Shown piece by piece: positions 7,786-16,601 of a stretch of DNA of 52,786 nucleotides. Position numbers and translations under genes: made by a program. This DNA is from Microvirga soli (GTDB lineage Bacteria > Pseudomonadota > Alphaproteobacteria > Rhizobiales > Beijerinckiaceae), in assembly GCF_016734765.1 (NCBI RefSeq), contig NZ_JAERQE010000033.1, positions 1 to 52,786 on the forward strand, in the 5' to 3' direction. The first letter of the stretch is position 1. Every line of letters starts with the position of its first letter. Under the pieces are notes generated by a model, which did not search any database, was not told the DNA's origin, and saw only the letters and a list, made by a program, of their open reading frames with translations.

Positions 7786-9435
7786 ATGATGTTGTGCGCA
7801 CACACGCGCTGTGTTGCCTATGCGGCTTTGACCTCTGTTTCCCTCACGGCGTTAGCGACCAATGCCCTGGCTCACGACGGTGGGCTAACCGGCAAGATCG
7901 GTGAAGCCCGTTTTGAGGTAACTTGCACTCCCGAGGCGCAGGCCACCTTCAACCATGCTGTAGCTCTGCTCCATTCGTTCTGGTTCACGCCAGCACGGAA
8001 TACCTTTGAGGAAGTAGCAAAGCAGGATCCAACTTGCGCGATGGCGCACTGGGGTATTGCTATGGTAGCCCGGGCTAACCCGCTTGCCTCAGCCCCTACA
8101 GCAAAGGGCATGGCCGAAGGGCTCGCCGCCATCGAACGGGCACAAAGTGTCGGTGGCAAGACCCCGCGCGAGCGTGACTACATCGAAGCCCTGGCGCTGT
8201 TCTATCGCGATTACGACAAGAAGGATCATCGAACCCGTGTGCTCGCTCATGAGGAGGCGATGGGGAGGCTTGCCTCCACCTATCCGGACGATCGAGAGGC
8301 GACGATCTTCCACGCCTTGGCGCTCAACATCGCAGCCTCTCCAGCCGACAAGACCTACGGTAATCAACTAAAGGCCGGGAAGCTTCTCGAGGGAGTGTTC
8401 ACAGAGCAGCCACAGCATCCCGGAGTGGCACACTACCTGATCCATACCTATGACTACCCGCCTATCGCGCAGCAGGGTCTCGATGCCGCCAAGCGGTATG
8501 CCAGTATCGCTCCCGACTCCCCACACGCGCTCCACATGCCTTCACATGTGTTCACCCGACTGGGATATTGGGAGGAGTCCGTTGCATCGAACCGCAGCTC
8601 GGCCGAGGTGGTCAAAAAGGAGCTGGCGGCAGCCAGTCAGAACGCCATAGGCCCTGAGGCACTGCACGCACAGGACTACATGGTCTATGCGAACCTGCAG
8701 CTGGGCCAAGAAGGGGCGGCCAAGCGCGTCCTTGACGAAGTCAGAGCTGGCGCCAACGTAGATGCTGGAAACCACCTTGCTGCGAGCTACGCCCTCGCTG
8801 CGATGCCAGCCCGCTATGCGCTCGAGCGACACCGCTGGGATGAGGCAGCACGCCTTGAAGTGCCTCAGACCACAGGCTTTTCATGGAGTGCATTCCCTCA
8901 GTCCGAGGCCGTTGTGCATTTCGCCAAAGGGATCGGAGCAGCCCGCAGTGGCGATGTGGCAACAGCCAAAGCCGCGGGAGATCGCCTGAAGCAGCTCCAC
9001 GATGCTCTCGTTACGATGAGGCAGGGCTACTGGGCTGGGCAGGTCGGCATTCAGGGCAAGGCGGTTGCTGCCTGGACGGCACTAGCGGAAGGCCGACAAG
9101 ACGAGGCCCTTGCTGCAATGCGAGAGGCAGCTGATCTCGAGAGCGCAAGCGACAAGCACATCGTCACGCCAGGGCACATTGTACCGGCTCGTGAGCTTCT
9201 CGGCTTTATGCTACTCGAGACGGGGCAGCCTGCTTCGGCATTGGCGGAGTTCGAGAAGAGCCAAGCGGTTGAGCCGAACCGGTACCATGGCTTTGCGGGC
9301 GCAGCACGTGCGGCAGAACTCGTTGGGGAGCGGGACAAGGCGAAGGCACACTACGCCAAGCTCCTAGAAGTGAGCCAGAAAACCGACGCTGAGAGGCCTG
9401 AGGTTCAGACAGCACGTGCGTTCCTGGGCAAGTAA
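7786..9435 (+). CDS. Large exported TPR-repeat protein (549 aa)
   Basis: It begins with a signal peptide (roughly residues 1-30, ending near NALAH). The rest contains multiple TPR-like helical hairpins, including ATFNHAVALLHSFWFTPARN, CAMAHWGIAMVARANPLASA and PHALHMPSHVFTRLGYWEES, features of a conserved family of periplasmic TPR proteins with no assigned function. The ATG at 7786 follows TTGGAGG with 5-nt spacing. The gene is monocistronic by position and divergent from another TPR gene. I do not assign a pathway. Confidence 0.8.
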   Translation: MMLCAHTRCVAYAALTSVSLTALATNALAHDGGLTGKIGEARFEVTCTPEAQATFNHAVALLHSFWFTPARNTFEEVAKQDPTCAMAHWGIAMVARANPLASAPTAKGMAEGLAAIERAQSVGGKTPRERDYIEALALFYRDYDKKDHRTRVLAHEEAMGRLASTYPDDREATIFHALALNIAASPADKTYGNQLKAGKLLEGVFTEQPQHPGVAHYLIHTYDYPPIAQQGLDAAKRYASIAPDSPHALHMPSHVFTRLGYWEESVASNRSSAEVVKKELAAASQNAIGPEALHAQDYMVYANLQLGQEGAAKRVLDEVRAGANVDAGNHLAASYALAAMPARYALERHRWDEAARLEVPQTTGFSWSAFPQSEAVVHFAKGIGAARSGDVATAKAAGDRLKQLHDALVTMRQGYWAGQVGIQGKAVAAWTALAEGRQDEALAAMREAADLESASDKHIVTPGHIVPARELLGFMLLETGQPASALAEFEKSQAVEPNRYHGFAGAARAAELVGERDKAKAHYAKLLEVSQKTDAERPEVQTARAFLGK

Positions 9436-9615
9436 GCCGGTAGGTCTGCGTCTAGTCAGAGGGCGCACGTGACCCCGTTGACGGCACCGTCAGGTTAACT
9501 GGTTAACGTCATTGAGACCCATGGGATCAGCCGGTCAGAAGCCGTTAGCGAGGCGCGTCACCTCGCCCCAAGTCGTGAAGGCCTGGGCTCGGGACGTGCG
9601 ATGCTCAGCAGCAGT

Positions 9616-10169
9616 GGCGCTGTTGCAGTAACTTGGACAAGGCACAACGAACCCGTCTAATGGGCCGCTCAGGCAGCAAGACCGAAGAGCTGATTGACGA
9701 GACGGATTTCACCGGTCGCTCGACATTCCCGCTGGATACAATGACCGCGGCGGATCATCCGCATGCTTTCAAAACCCTTCAGGGTTGCGGAGGCGGTTTT
9801 CATCGTCCGGAAGCCGCGTGTCGGCCGGATCACACGCTTAAGCGCACCATGATCCGCCTCGATGATGTTGTTCAAGTATTTCGATGTTCGGTGTTCGACA
9901 TCCTGCGGCAGCAACCCTTCGTTCTGCAGGCGCCGGATGGCCTTCGAATACGAAGCCAGTCTGTCGGTCGTGATCGAGGACGGCGGATAGTAGCTCACTG
10001 CCTTTAGGGCTTTACGTAAGAAGCGATAAGCCGCTCCAGTATCACGCCGATTGTATAGCATGGAGGCAATTAGCCGACCGTGTTTGTCGATCGCTCGAAC
10101 CAAGTACCGCCAGCGTTCGCCAACTCGGACATAGGTTTCATCCACGCGCCACGAACCCGAACGATGTCC
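9616..10169 (-). pseudogene. IS6-family transposase, 5' part lost
   Basis: The C-terminal 165 residues of an IS6 transposase remain, closely related to the intact copy at 3305-4003 (both contain the NNIIEADHGAL stretch and end LVNQLFGLAA). The reading frame continues upstream of the first Met to GSWRVDETYVRV and then stops abruptly at 10169, exactly where the 100-bp element starting at 10170 begins. The left IS end is present at 9616 (ggcgctgttgcagtaac). The helix-turn-helix part is missing, so it is inactive. Confidence 0.8.
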
Positions 10170-10269
10170 GGCTCTGTTGCATCAAATTCTTTGGACACAA
10201 GCGGTAGTGAGTTTATTAGCTTTGCGGGCTACTACATCGTGTGCCTTGACAGTTTGATGCAACAGAGCC
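10170..10269. mobile_element. 100-bp MITE-like element A with IS6-type ends
   Basis: Perfect 17-bp terminal inverted repeats (ggctctgttgcatcaaa) bound exactly 100 bp with no coding capacity. The outer 12 bases equal the left end of the resident IS6 at 3251. The interior shares the stretch gctactacatc-x-tgt with element B. It is probably a non-autonomous IS6 derivative moved by an IS6 transposase in trans. Confidence 0.75.
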
Positions 10270-10277
10270 CATGGCGG

Positions 10278-10679
10278 TCATCTGGTGCATTGTGCACGGC
10301 GTAACAGGCCCTCCAATAGCGCCTTCGCCCTTTGCAGATTGTTGCCCTCAAACCCTTCTGTGAACCAGCCATGGATGGGCGCCAGGAGGCCATGGGCTTC
10401 TGCATGTAGCCCAAGATCAGGCTGCATCTGCGCCAGATCGCATGTGGCCCGGAGCTCCCACATACGTGCCCCCTGCTCCCGTGCGACCTCCATGGCCTTG
10501 CGGTAGCTGCCTTCGGCCTCGTCCATGCGCTGCATGCGCAGGAGCAGTCCGGCGCGGATGCGGTGCAACTCGGCATCGAAGAATTGACCACCCGCTTCCT
10601 CTGCCCAGGCCAAGGACTCCCTGATGACCTGCAAACCCTCCTCAGGCACACTCCGACGGCCATAGGCCTGCGCCAGCAC
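10278..10679 (-). pseudogene. C-terminal TPR fragment of a cyclase/ATPase-type regulator
   Basis: The 133-codon frame has the TPR-like C-terminus typical of large adenylate/guanylate cyclase or AAA-ATPase regulators: AELHRIRAGLLLRMQRMDEA, then ELRATCDLAQM, and finally LLAPIHGWFTEGFEGNNLQRA. The open frame begins exactly at the boundary of element B (10680) and ends close to element A (10269), so the sequence is a trapped gene fragment. The cyclase and ATPase domains are absent, so no function is expected. Confidence 0.7.
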
Positions 10680-10779
10680 GGCTCTGTTGCATTAACTTTG
10701 GGAGACACAATCTGTAGCGGCTTTGCTGTCATCAACAGCTACTACATCCTGTAGCTTGACAAGTTAATGCAACACGGCC
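10680..10779. mobile_element. 100-bp MITE-like element B with IS6-type ends
   Basis: It has the same length as element A. The terminal repeats are ggctctgttgcattaact and, read inward from 10779, ggccgtgttgcattaact, with two mismatches. The interior is partly shared with element A. Between them, A and B enclose a 410-bp gene fragment. Confidence 0.7.
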
Positions 10780-10926
10780 GATGGCTGAGCGCGGGATCTC
10801 GGTCGACCGCGCGACCATTCACAGATGGGTTGTCCGATACTCGCCCGAACTTCTGAAGCGCTTCAAAAAGCGGAAGCGAGCCGTCACGGGGAGGTGGCAC
10901 GTCGATGAAACCTTGTATTTGATGGG

Positions 10927-11127
10927 TGTTGTGGGTCATTCCCACAACATGAGGCCGGGATAGCTCGAACGAGACGTAAGACAGAAGTCTGCGATGTAGA
11001 TGGTGCGCCCGGCCTCACCACGCGCCCCAGCTGAGATCGCACGGTATCAAAGGTCATCCCACGATGAGTAAGCCTGCATTCACAAGGTTGATCAGCGCAA
11101 GGGGCATTCTCAACAAGAGGAAGCTCT
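10927..11127 (+). ncRNA. Candidate IS110 bridge RNA
   Basis: Three structures are visible. First, a 5' hairpin with a 9-bp stem (10927-10935 with 10941-10949). Second, a stem tgaggccggg (10950-10959) with cccggcctca (11008-11017) enclosing a loop with gatgtag at 10993-10999, the complement of the right target CTACATC. Third, an imperfect stem near 11024-11035 with 11090-11105 enclosing acggtatc (11041-11048), identical to the element's right end at 12136-12143, and acaagg (11082-11087), complementary to ccttgt at 10911-10916. These fit target-binding and donor-binding loops of bridge RNAs described for IS110 elements. The left target guide is weaker (gagac at 10971-10975 against gaaac). Transcript ends are unknown. 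Confidence 0.6.
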
Positions 11128-12127
11128 ATGACGGTGTTCTTCGGCATTGATGTTGCGAAGGAGAAACTCGATTGCGCGGTGGTCGTTCACGACCGACAGC
11201 GCCCTATCGGACAGAAGTCATTCCCCAACACCCCAGACGGGATCGAGCGAGCGGCCGCCTGGGTGATGAAGGTCTCCAGAGCTGAGGCTTTCGAGGTTCA
11301 CGCGGTTCTCGAGCCGACAGCGGCCTACCACGAGCTTGCGGCTTGGCTCTTGGCTCTTGGCTGCCAAAGGCATGATGGTCTCCCTCGTAAATCCCGCTCA
11401 GATCCGCAGCTTCGCCAAGGGCATGGCAGTCCTAAACAAGACCGACGAGATCGATGCAGTGCTACTGGCACGCTACGGATGCTTGGCCCAACCAAAGGCT
11501 TGGACCCCGCCCGCCAAGCCCCTGATCGAGCTCCAGGCGCTGCTCGCACGGCTGGACGATGTGGAAGGCGATCTGCGCCGGGAGCAGAACCGGTATGAGC
11601 AGGCCTGTGTCCGTGGCTGCTCTACCGTCATCAAGCACTCATTCGTCACGAGCATCAGGGCACTCAAAGCTCAATGTAAACGCCTGCAGCAGGCCATCGA
11701 CGAGCATTTTGCCGCCCATGAAGATCTCCAGGTCGGTTTGGAGAGGCTACAGTCCATCCCGGCAGTGGGTCCGAAGACAGCGATGCGGATGCTGGTGCTG
11801 TTGCAGAGCCGCCCCTTCGAGACCGCTCGCCAAGTGGCCGCCTTCCTGGCCTTGGTGCCGATTGAGCGGCAGTCGGGCCGGAGCGTTCGCGGGCGGCCGC
11901 GGCTCTCGAAAGCCGGCAATCCCCGGCTCCGTGCTGCACTCTACATGGCAGCTGTTGTGGCGACAAAGGTAAACCCGGACATCAGAGCCCAGCAACAGCG
12001 GCTTCTCGCGCGCGGAAAGGCGAAGATGTCGACTTTAGGCGCTGCCATGCGCAAGCTGGTTCACATCTGCTTTGGCGTGCTTAAAAGCCAGAGCGGGTAC
12101 TGCTTTCCAGTCACTCACCAGACTTGA
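11128..12127 (+). pseudogene. IS110-family transposase (DEDD recombinase), frameshifted
   Basis: The N-terminal RuvC-like part has FGIDVAKEKLD and VLEPTAAYHE, and the later part has NKTDEIDAVLLARY, giving the DEDD set. The C-terminal Tnp domain has RLQSIPAVGPKTAMRML and QSGRSVRGRPRLSKAGNPRL with conserved Ser. The frame breaks near 11350, where the 7-bp unit ggctctt is duplicated in tandem. Removing one unit restores AAWLLAAKGMMVSLVNP. The first frame runs on to a stop at 11598 with unrelated residues; the second is open from before 11336 to 12127. As it stands it encodes no full-length recombinase, unless slippage over the repeat occurs. Confidence 0.85.
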
Positions 12128-12785
12128 CGGCTCAGACGGTATCTACATCAAGGTGAGCGGCCAGTGGCGGTATCTCTACCGCGGCACCGACAGCAATGGC
12201 GATACTGTCGAGTTCTGGTTCAGCGAGCGGCGCAATCTCACTGCCGCCAAGCGGTTCCTGCGCAATGCGCTGAAGCGGCATGGCCGGCCCGAGCGGATCG
12301 TGATCGACGGCAGCCAGACCAACAAAGAAGCGATCCTGTCCTGTGACCCGGCGAGCCGATTGGAGGATCGCTCAAGGCGCCGGCTAAAGCCGATCCGGAT
12401 TCGGCAGAGCCGCTACCTGAATAACCGGATTGAGCAGGACCATCGCGCGATCAAGCGCCGGGTCCGACCCATGCTCGGGTTCCAATCCGCGGCCACGGCC
12501 CGTGTGATCCTCGGAGGCATCGAGATGGTGCACATGATGCGGAAGGGACAGGCGAAGTATGCCCGCAATCGGCAGGTCTCGCTGGCCGAGCAATTTGATC
12601 TGCTCGCAGCCTGAGCGCGCAACAGGTACCTGTCCCTGCCCCGTCTGCTCTCCAAATTTGCGACGCAACCCGACGATGAGCCGCCCTGCGACGAACGCTA
12701 TGGGTGCTTCACGGCAGCACTCTTATCCCGATTGATCATGCTTAAGGCTGCTTGTCCCCGGGTTAGCACCCGGGAAAGGTGCTCA

Positions 12786-15197
12786 TCACGGCTGGAACAC
12801 CATCTGCCACTTTGGCTCACCCGGCAGGAAGGAGGTTGCTCGGCCCCTCGCCCAATCCTCATGTCCAACCATGTAATAGGGTGAGAGCGGATGACCGGTC
12901 TGGCTGGTGGGCATATGGAATACACCCGTCTCCTCATGCCCCGGCGCCACCACAAACCGCTCCGACGCTCCCGTTGTCGGGCTCGCCACCCGCGGTTGGT
13001 AGAGATCTCCCGGTTGCGCCACACTGGGCGGGTCCAAGAACAACGACAGTCCGGGCACGACGCGGGATAGCGGATGTCGGATCTCGGACCGATTGGCTGC
13101 GCCCCAGGTGAAGGCACCAAGCCGCTCCCCTGCCTGGGAGGCCACAGCCGACAACGTCTTTGCAATCCCGGTGTCCACGACTGCATCCCAGCTTTGATAA
13201 CCAGGTGGCACGAGATGAGCTGGCCGCTCCGTGAGCAGGCGCCACACTGGCTCGTCCGCTTGCTTGCTCGTGATCGGACGTGGGGGCTGACCACTGGCTG
13301 GTACAGGCTCCCCCGCCCGCATGAGGGGCGTGTAGGCTGCATAGACGGCAGCAATCAGCTCCGATCGAAACGTTCGGACAAGGCGGTAGCCGATCGAGTC
13401 TGGAACTGCACGCCCTCTCCAGTTCTCTACCTCTGGGATCAGAGATGCGTATTGCGGATCTCCCGCACCGGCCCGGAGGTGCTCGAGCATCAGGCCCTGC
13501 CACCGTTCCAGCAACACGCCACGATCATCGAGCTGGATCGCCAGCATGTCCCGTTCGTCAAATCGGTCCTTCGCCAACAGCCCATCCCTGATCTGGCGAG
13601 CACGGGATCGGTGGGCATAGGCGCCAATACCGAGCTTCCCTAACGCTTCGTCACCGATCACTCGGCTGTTGGCGGTCCAAATGCGTTGGTTCTCGGGGTT
13701 GTAGACAACTGGCACTGCATCTGGTGCAAGATATCCGCTCCACCCCTTGGTGCCATCAGCCCAGGACACGGGCAGTCGCCCATCGAACCCAAAGCGCTGC
13801 GGCAGGGCGGTGGTGACCGTCCAGCCGATATTGCCCTGTGCATCCCCGACAACAAGGTTCTGATGCGGAATGCCCAGCCGGTGGGCGATGTCCAGAGCAT
13901 CGCGTGCTGTGGCGGAACGCTCGAGATCCAGCATACTGCGCAAGTTCACTGCAACGGGATCATGAGCAATCCAGCGGTACGCGAGTTTATGGCCTTGGTG
14001 GTCGACGCCGATGACAGGCCCCCACAGGCTCGCCTCGATCGGGAGGATCTCGCATGCTGCTCCTTTGGCGCAGATCCGCTCCTCCACACGGTGGAGTGGT
14101 TGGGGACCTGTGGGGGTGCGGTACAGGGCTGGGTCTCCCTCGACAGGCTCGAGGATCACGACGTCGCTGGTGTCGGCAAAGCTGTTGGTGAAGCCCCAGG
14201 CGATCTTGCCGTTGCTGCCGGCCACGATGGTCGGAGCCCCTGGCAGCGTCACACCTGTGATATTCAGGCTGGGGCCAGTGTCCTCGTGATCCAGCACCAG
14301 TCGTGCCCGGTACCAGATGTTGGGAACGCGCAGACCAAGGTGCATATCGTTGGCCACGATGGCAGCACCGGAGGTGGTGAGAGCCCCTCCCACGGCCCAG
14401 TTGTTACTGCCCAGGCTTGCGATCTCTACGCTTCTGTCACCTAGCGGTACCAAGGTGTCTGCTCTCTTGGTGACAAGGCCCTCTGGCATGGCCGGCATCG
14501 GCAGGTTGGAGCCATCCAGCGGAGCGTCCCATGATGTTCCTTCGGGAAACAGGAAAGCGGCCATCGGCGAGCCCAGTGCTTGCTCCGCCTGAGCACGCCG
14601 ACGCTCCGTCAAACCATCGGCCTCCTGCAGGTCGAAGTACATCGTATAGACGGATAGCACGGTGTCCTCTGCCGTCCACGGGGCCGGTGTCGCTCGCAGG
14701 AGCATGTACTCAAAGGGGAGCGCCCTCAAGTCGCCTAAACCTCGATTAATTCCACCAACATAGGCGTCCAGGACGGCGCGCTCGTCCGGGGTCATTGCCG
14801 CCAAGACCGCTATAGCGCGGGTGCGGAAGCGATGCAGACGATGCTCCCGGTCCTGCGTGAGGAGGGAGGCTCCAGCCAGCACGGCCAGTTCGCCCGCAGC
14901 AAGGCGGCGTTGGCCATCCATCTGGAAAAAGCGCTCCTGGGCATGCAGGTAGCCCAAAACCCAGGCGAGATCGGCGCGGGTCCGTCCGGTCAGTGTCGGA
15001 ACGCCGCGCTCGTCGCGCGCCACACTGACCGAAGCTGAGAGCTCAGATGCCGTGACGGTACCCTCCAGCCGGGGAAGGCTAGAGCGCACCTGCACCAGAG
15101 CCCAGAGGCTAGCAAGCAGGACCAGGATGGCGAGCGCCCCCACGACCGCCAGAGCCCGGCGCATCCAAGGGCGTCTCAGCACTAGGCTTTGGGCCAT
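12786..15197 (-). CDS. Penicillin acylase-family amidohydrolase (803 aa)
   Basis: This is an Ntn-hydrolase of the penicillin G acylase/acyl-homoserine-lactone acylase family. It has an N-terminal signal or anchor helix (about residues 14-36), the alpha-chain start RDERGVPTLTGRTRADLAWVLGYLHAQERFFQMD split over residues 60-95, a spacer, and the beta-chain start at the catalytic Ser near residue 262 in SLGSNNWAVGG. Autocleavage before that Ser would release two chains in the periplasm. Such enzymes cleave amide bonds of acylated substrates such as beta-lactams or N-acyl homoserine lactones; the substrate here is not predictable. The upstream ribosome binding site is weak. It is not in an obvious operon. 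Confidence 0.9.
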   Translation of the reverse strand: MAQSLVLRRPWMRRALAVVGALAILVLLASLWALVQVRSSLPRLEGTVTASELSASVSVARDERGVPTLTGRTRADLAWVLGYLHAQERFFQMDGQRRLAAGELAVLAGASLLTQDREHRLHRFRTRAIAVLAAMTPDERAVLDAYVGGINRGLGDLRALPFEYMLLRATPAPWTAEDTVLSVYTMYFDLQEADGLTERRRAQAEQALGSPMAAFLFPEGTSWDAPLDGSNLPMPAMPEGLVTKRADTLVPLGDRSVEIASLGSNNWAVGGALTTSGAAIVANDMHLGLRVPNIWYRARLVLDHEDTGPSLNITGVTLPGAPTIVAGSNGKIAWGFTNSFADTSDVVILEPVEGDPALYRTPTGPQPLHRVEERICAKGAACEILPIEASLWGPVIGVDHQGHKLAYRWIAHDPVAVNLRSMLDLERSATARDALDIAHRLGIPHQNLVVGDAQGNIGWTVTTALPQRFGFDGRLPVSWADGTKGWSGYLAPDAVPVVYNPENQRIWTANSRVIGDEALGKLGIGAYAHRSRARQIRDGLLAKDRFDERDMLAIQLDDRGVLLERWQGLMLEHLRAGAGDPQYASLIPEVENWRGRAVPDSIGYRLVRTFRSELIAAVYAAYTPLMRAGEPVPASGQPPRPITSKQADEPVWRLLTERPAHLVPPGYQSWDAVVDTGIAKTLSAVASQAGERLGAFTWGAANRSEIRHPLSRVVPGLSLFLDPPSVAQPGDLYQPRVASPTTGASERFVVAPGHEETGVFHMPTSQTGHPLSPYYMVGHEDWARGRATSFLPGEPKWQMVFQP

Positions 15198-15407
15198 TCC
15201 ATCGGCTCACACCCGCAAGAGAACGAGACGGAAAGCTAAGGCTGGAAAGGAGGCGAATTGTTGATCGCGACGATCGGTCTTGGCGAGCGAAGCGTGGATC
15301 GTCGCTGAGCCTTGGCCGGATCCGGTTGTGATGCGTATCGCTTCGGCCTGATCGCCCGTGACAGTGGAAAGGCTTGCACGCAACAGCATACACGCGGGGG
15401 GTGATCA

Positions 15408-15587
15408 TCAGTCTCGTTGGCGGTTTCGGACCAGGATCACGGCTGCTCCGACCAGCAGCGCGACGAAGATGGCGATCCCAACCCATTCAAGCAGTTGCCC
15501 GACCGTTTCCGTTCCAGGAGGCTCTGGGCCCATGGCTCCCGTTCCGATGATGGAAGACATCCGGTCAAGCGCAAGCGGCCCAAACAT
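15408..15587 (-). CDS. Small single-pass membrane protein (59 aa)
   Basis: The ATG at 15587 follows a CGGAGA site. The protein has a short hydrophilic N-terminus and one strong hydrophobic helix (VGIAIFVALLVGAAVILV) followed by RNRQRD. There is no recognised family. A longer in-frame start at 15638 lacks a clear ribosome binding site. It lies upstream of the penicillin acylase gene on the same strand with 210 bp between them. Confidence 0.5.
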   Translation of the reverse strand: MFGPLALDRMSSIIGTGAMGPEPPGTETVGQLLEWVGIAIFVALLVGAAVILVRNRQRD

Positions 15588-15811
15588 TGCTTGTCTCCGC
15601 TCAAGTCTTCGGACCCCGTGATCCCTTGGCGTTGACACCGGGACCGACGATTCGACAGGAGGCTCAGTCGTCTTCGCCCACCGAGTCGTATCGATCTGAC
15701 GTTAACGCATCCCGGACGGGTAAGGTCGGTTGTGGCGCCGCCTATGTTCAGCACGGGACATGTGGCCAGCCCGATGGAGACGCGGCGCTGGGCCGCTCTG
15801 GCTGACCCAAG

Positions 15812-15911
15812 GAGTTGGCCTGCATCTACATTCTGCGTGCCTCCGACGAGGGCAGTGACCTGACGGGTGGCATCTACGCCGCGACCGGAGGCACCCCACT
15901 GCTGATGAGGC
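15812..15911 (+). pseudogene. C-terminal remnant of a short-chain dehydrogenase
   Basis: One frame reads ASDEGSDLTGGIYAATGGTP, which matches the typical SDR C-terminal motif (SDEASYVTG followed by IY-x-x-x-GG). Only about 33 codons remain and the upstream catalytic domain is not seen in any frame, so this is a relic of a glucose-dehydrogenase-like SDR. Confidence 0.45.
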
Positions 15912-15982
15912 AGCCCAAGGCGTTATGGCCATGCAGGTTCGCAGGGTCGACAAGTCACAACAGGTTGTCGGAAGGACTGCTT

Positions 15983-16028
15983 CGGGTCAGGTAGTGAAAT
16001 CTGTTCACTGCGAGGAATGTCCGCTGTT
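15983..16028 (+). repeat. Diverged copy of a repeat also found at 23230
   Basis: The 18-bp stretch cgggtcaggtagtgaaat is identical at 15983-16000 and 23230-23247, and similarity continues about 28 bp further (cactg, aggaa, gtccg shared). At the second site it lies exactly where a lytic transglycosylase gene is cut, so it is probably the end of a mobile or recombining element. Confidence 0.5.
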
Positions 16029-16151
16029 CCTTGCTGGAGCAGACCCTCGGCCTACTTCCGGGAAGTGCCATTTGCCGACCTACAAAGGATCTTTACAGAT
16101 ACCCGAAAGGTGACGTTCATCCAGGCTTGCTGACCAGGGACGCGGGTCCGG

Positions 16152-16502
16152 TCACTCATGCGCCTCCTTCCAGTGCGGATATGTGACGTAGGCGGTGATT
16201 GCCCCCTTCTCAAGTGACCGGATGGTAACCGCCTCGCCCTGAGGCATATAGACGATCTCGCCCGGACCGGCGGTGACCATGCCGGCACTCGACGTGACCG
16301 ACAGGCTCCCCTCAAGCACCACCATGACATCGTGCACGGCAAGGGTTTCGTCGATGCTCTGGTGGGGTCCGTAGCGACCATATCCGAGAGTGATCGGCCC
16401 ACCGTGGCGCTGGTCGATCACATTGCCCGCGAACACTTCCCCATCCTGACCAGGCGAGCGCTCGAACGATGCGTCGGCGATTGAGAACTTGCGAACAGTC
16501 AT
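16152..16502 (-). CDS. Cupin-domain protein, EutQ-like (116 aa)
   Basis: It contains a single small beta-barrel cupin: HGGPITLGYGRYGPHQSIDE, then VMVVLEGSLSVTSSAGMVTA and VYMPQGEAVTIRSLEKGA. This resembles the EutQ-like cupins related to ethanolamine utilisation, but the His/Glu metal ligand set is incomplete, so it may be a sensor or isomerase rather than an oxygenase. The ATG at 16502 has GGAGCGG upstream; a GTG at 16541 would add 13 residues. It is close to, and on the same strand as, the Rid fragment and the DUF5996-GNAT, pirin and isochorismatase genes. Confidence 0.7.
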   Translation of the reverse strand: MTVRKFSIADASFERSPGQDGEVFAGNVIDQRHGGPITLGYGRYGPHQSIDETLAVHDVMVVLEGSLSVTSSAGMVTAGPGEIVYMPQGEAVTIRSLEKGAITAYVTYPHWKEAHE

Positions 16503-16601
16503 GGGAGCCGCTCCGTTTTGGGCCAGGAGTTTGACAGTCACGATAGTTGGCCACTGAAGGACGTATTTGATTCAAACGCGTGATCAAAATCCGGTGATGG
16601 A

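Larger units (their letters stand above)
10914..12144 (+). mobile_element. IS110-family insertion sequence (1231 bp), target core CT
   Basis: Boundaries come from the interrupted IS6 gene: a CT dinucleotide is present at 10912-10913 and again at 12143-12144, and one copy is needed to restore the IS6 reading frame. A CT core is the hallmark of IS110/IS621-type insertion, which makes no long target duplication or inverted ends. A 214-bp non-coding left end (10914-11127) precedes the transposase, and the right non-coding end is only 17 bp, the organisation of the IS110 group rather than the IS1111 group. Confidence 0.85.
10781..12614 (+). pseudogene. IS6-family transposase interrupted by an IS110 element
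   Basis: The first part (10781-10911) encodes AERGISVDRATIHRWVVRYS through to HVDET; the second (12144-12614) continues YIKVSGQWRYLYRG, then the NNRIEQDHRAIKRR region to the stop. Removing 10914-12144 rejoins GAT GAA ACC TAC ATC AAG (DETYIK) in frame, so this was an intact catalytic motif before insertion. The N-terminal 40 or so residues are missing, cut by element B at 10779. The right end of this IS is about 12670 (ggttgcgtcgcaaat, read inward). This copy belongs to a different IS6 subgroup from the copy at 3251. Confidence 0.85.
15588..16151. other. Gene-poor stretch with remnants
   Basis: This 564-bp stretch has no intact gene that I can support. It contains a short SDR-like remnant (15812-15911) and a repeat shared with 23230-23275. 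The region looks like decayed DNA between two clusters. Confidence 0.5.
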
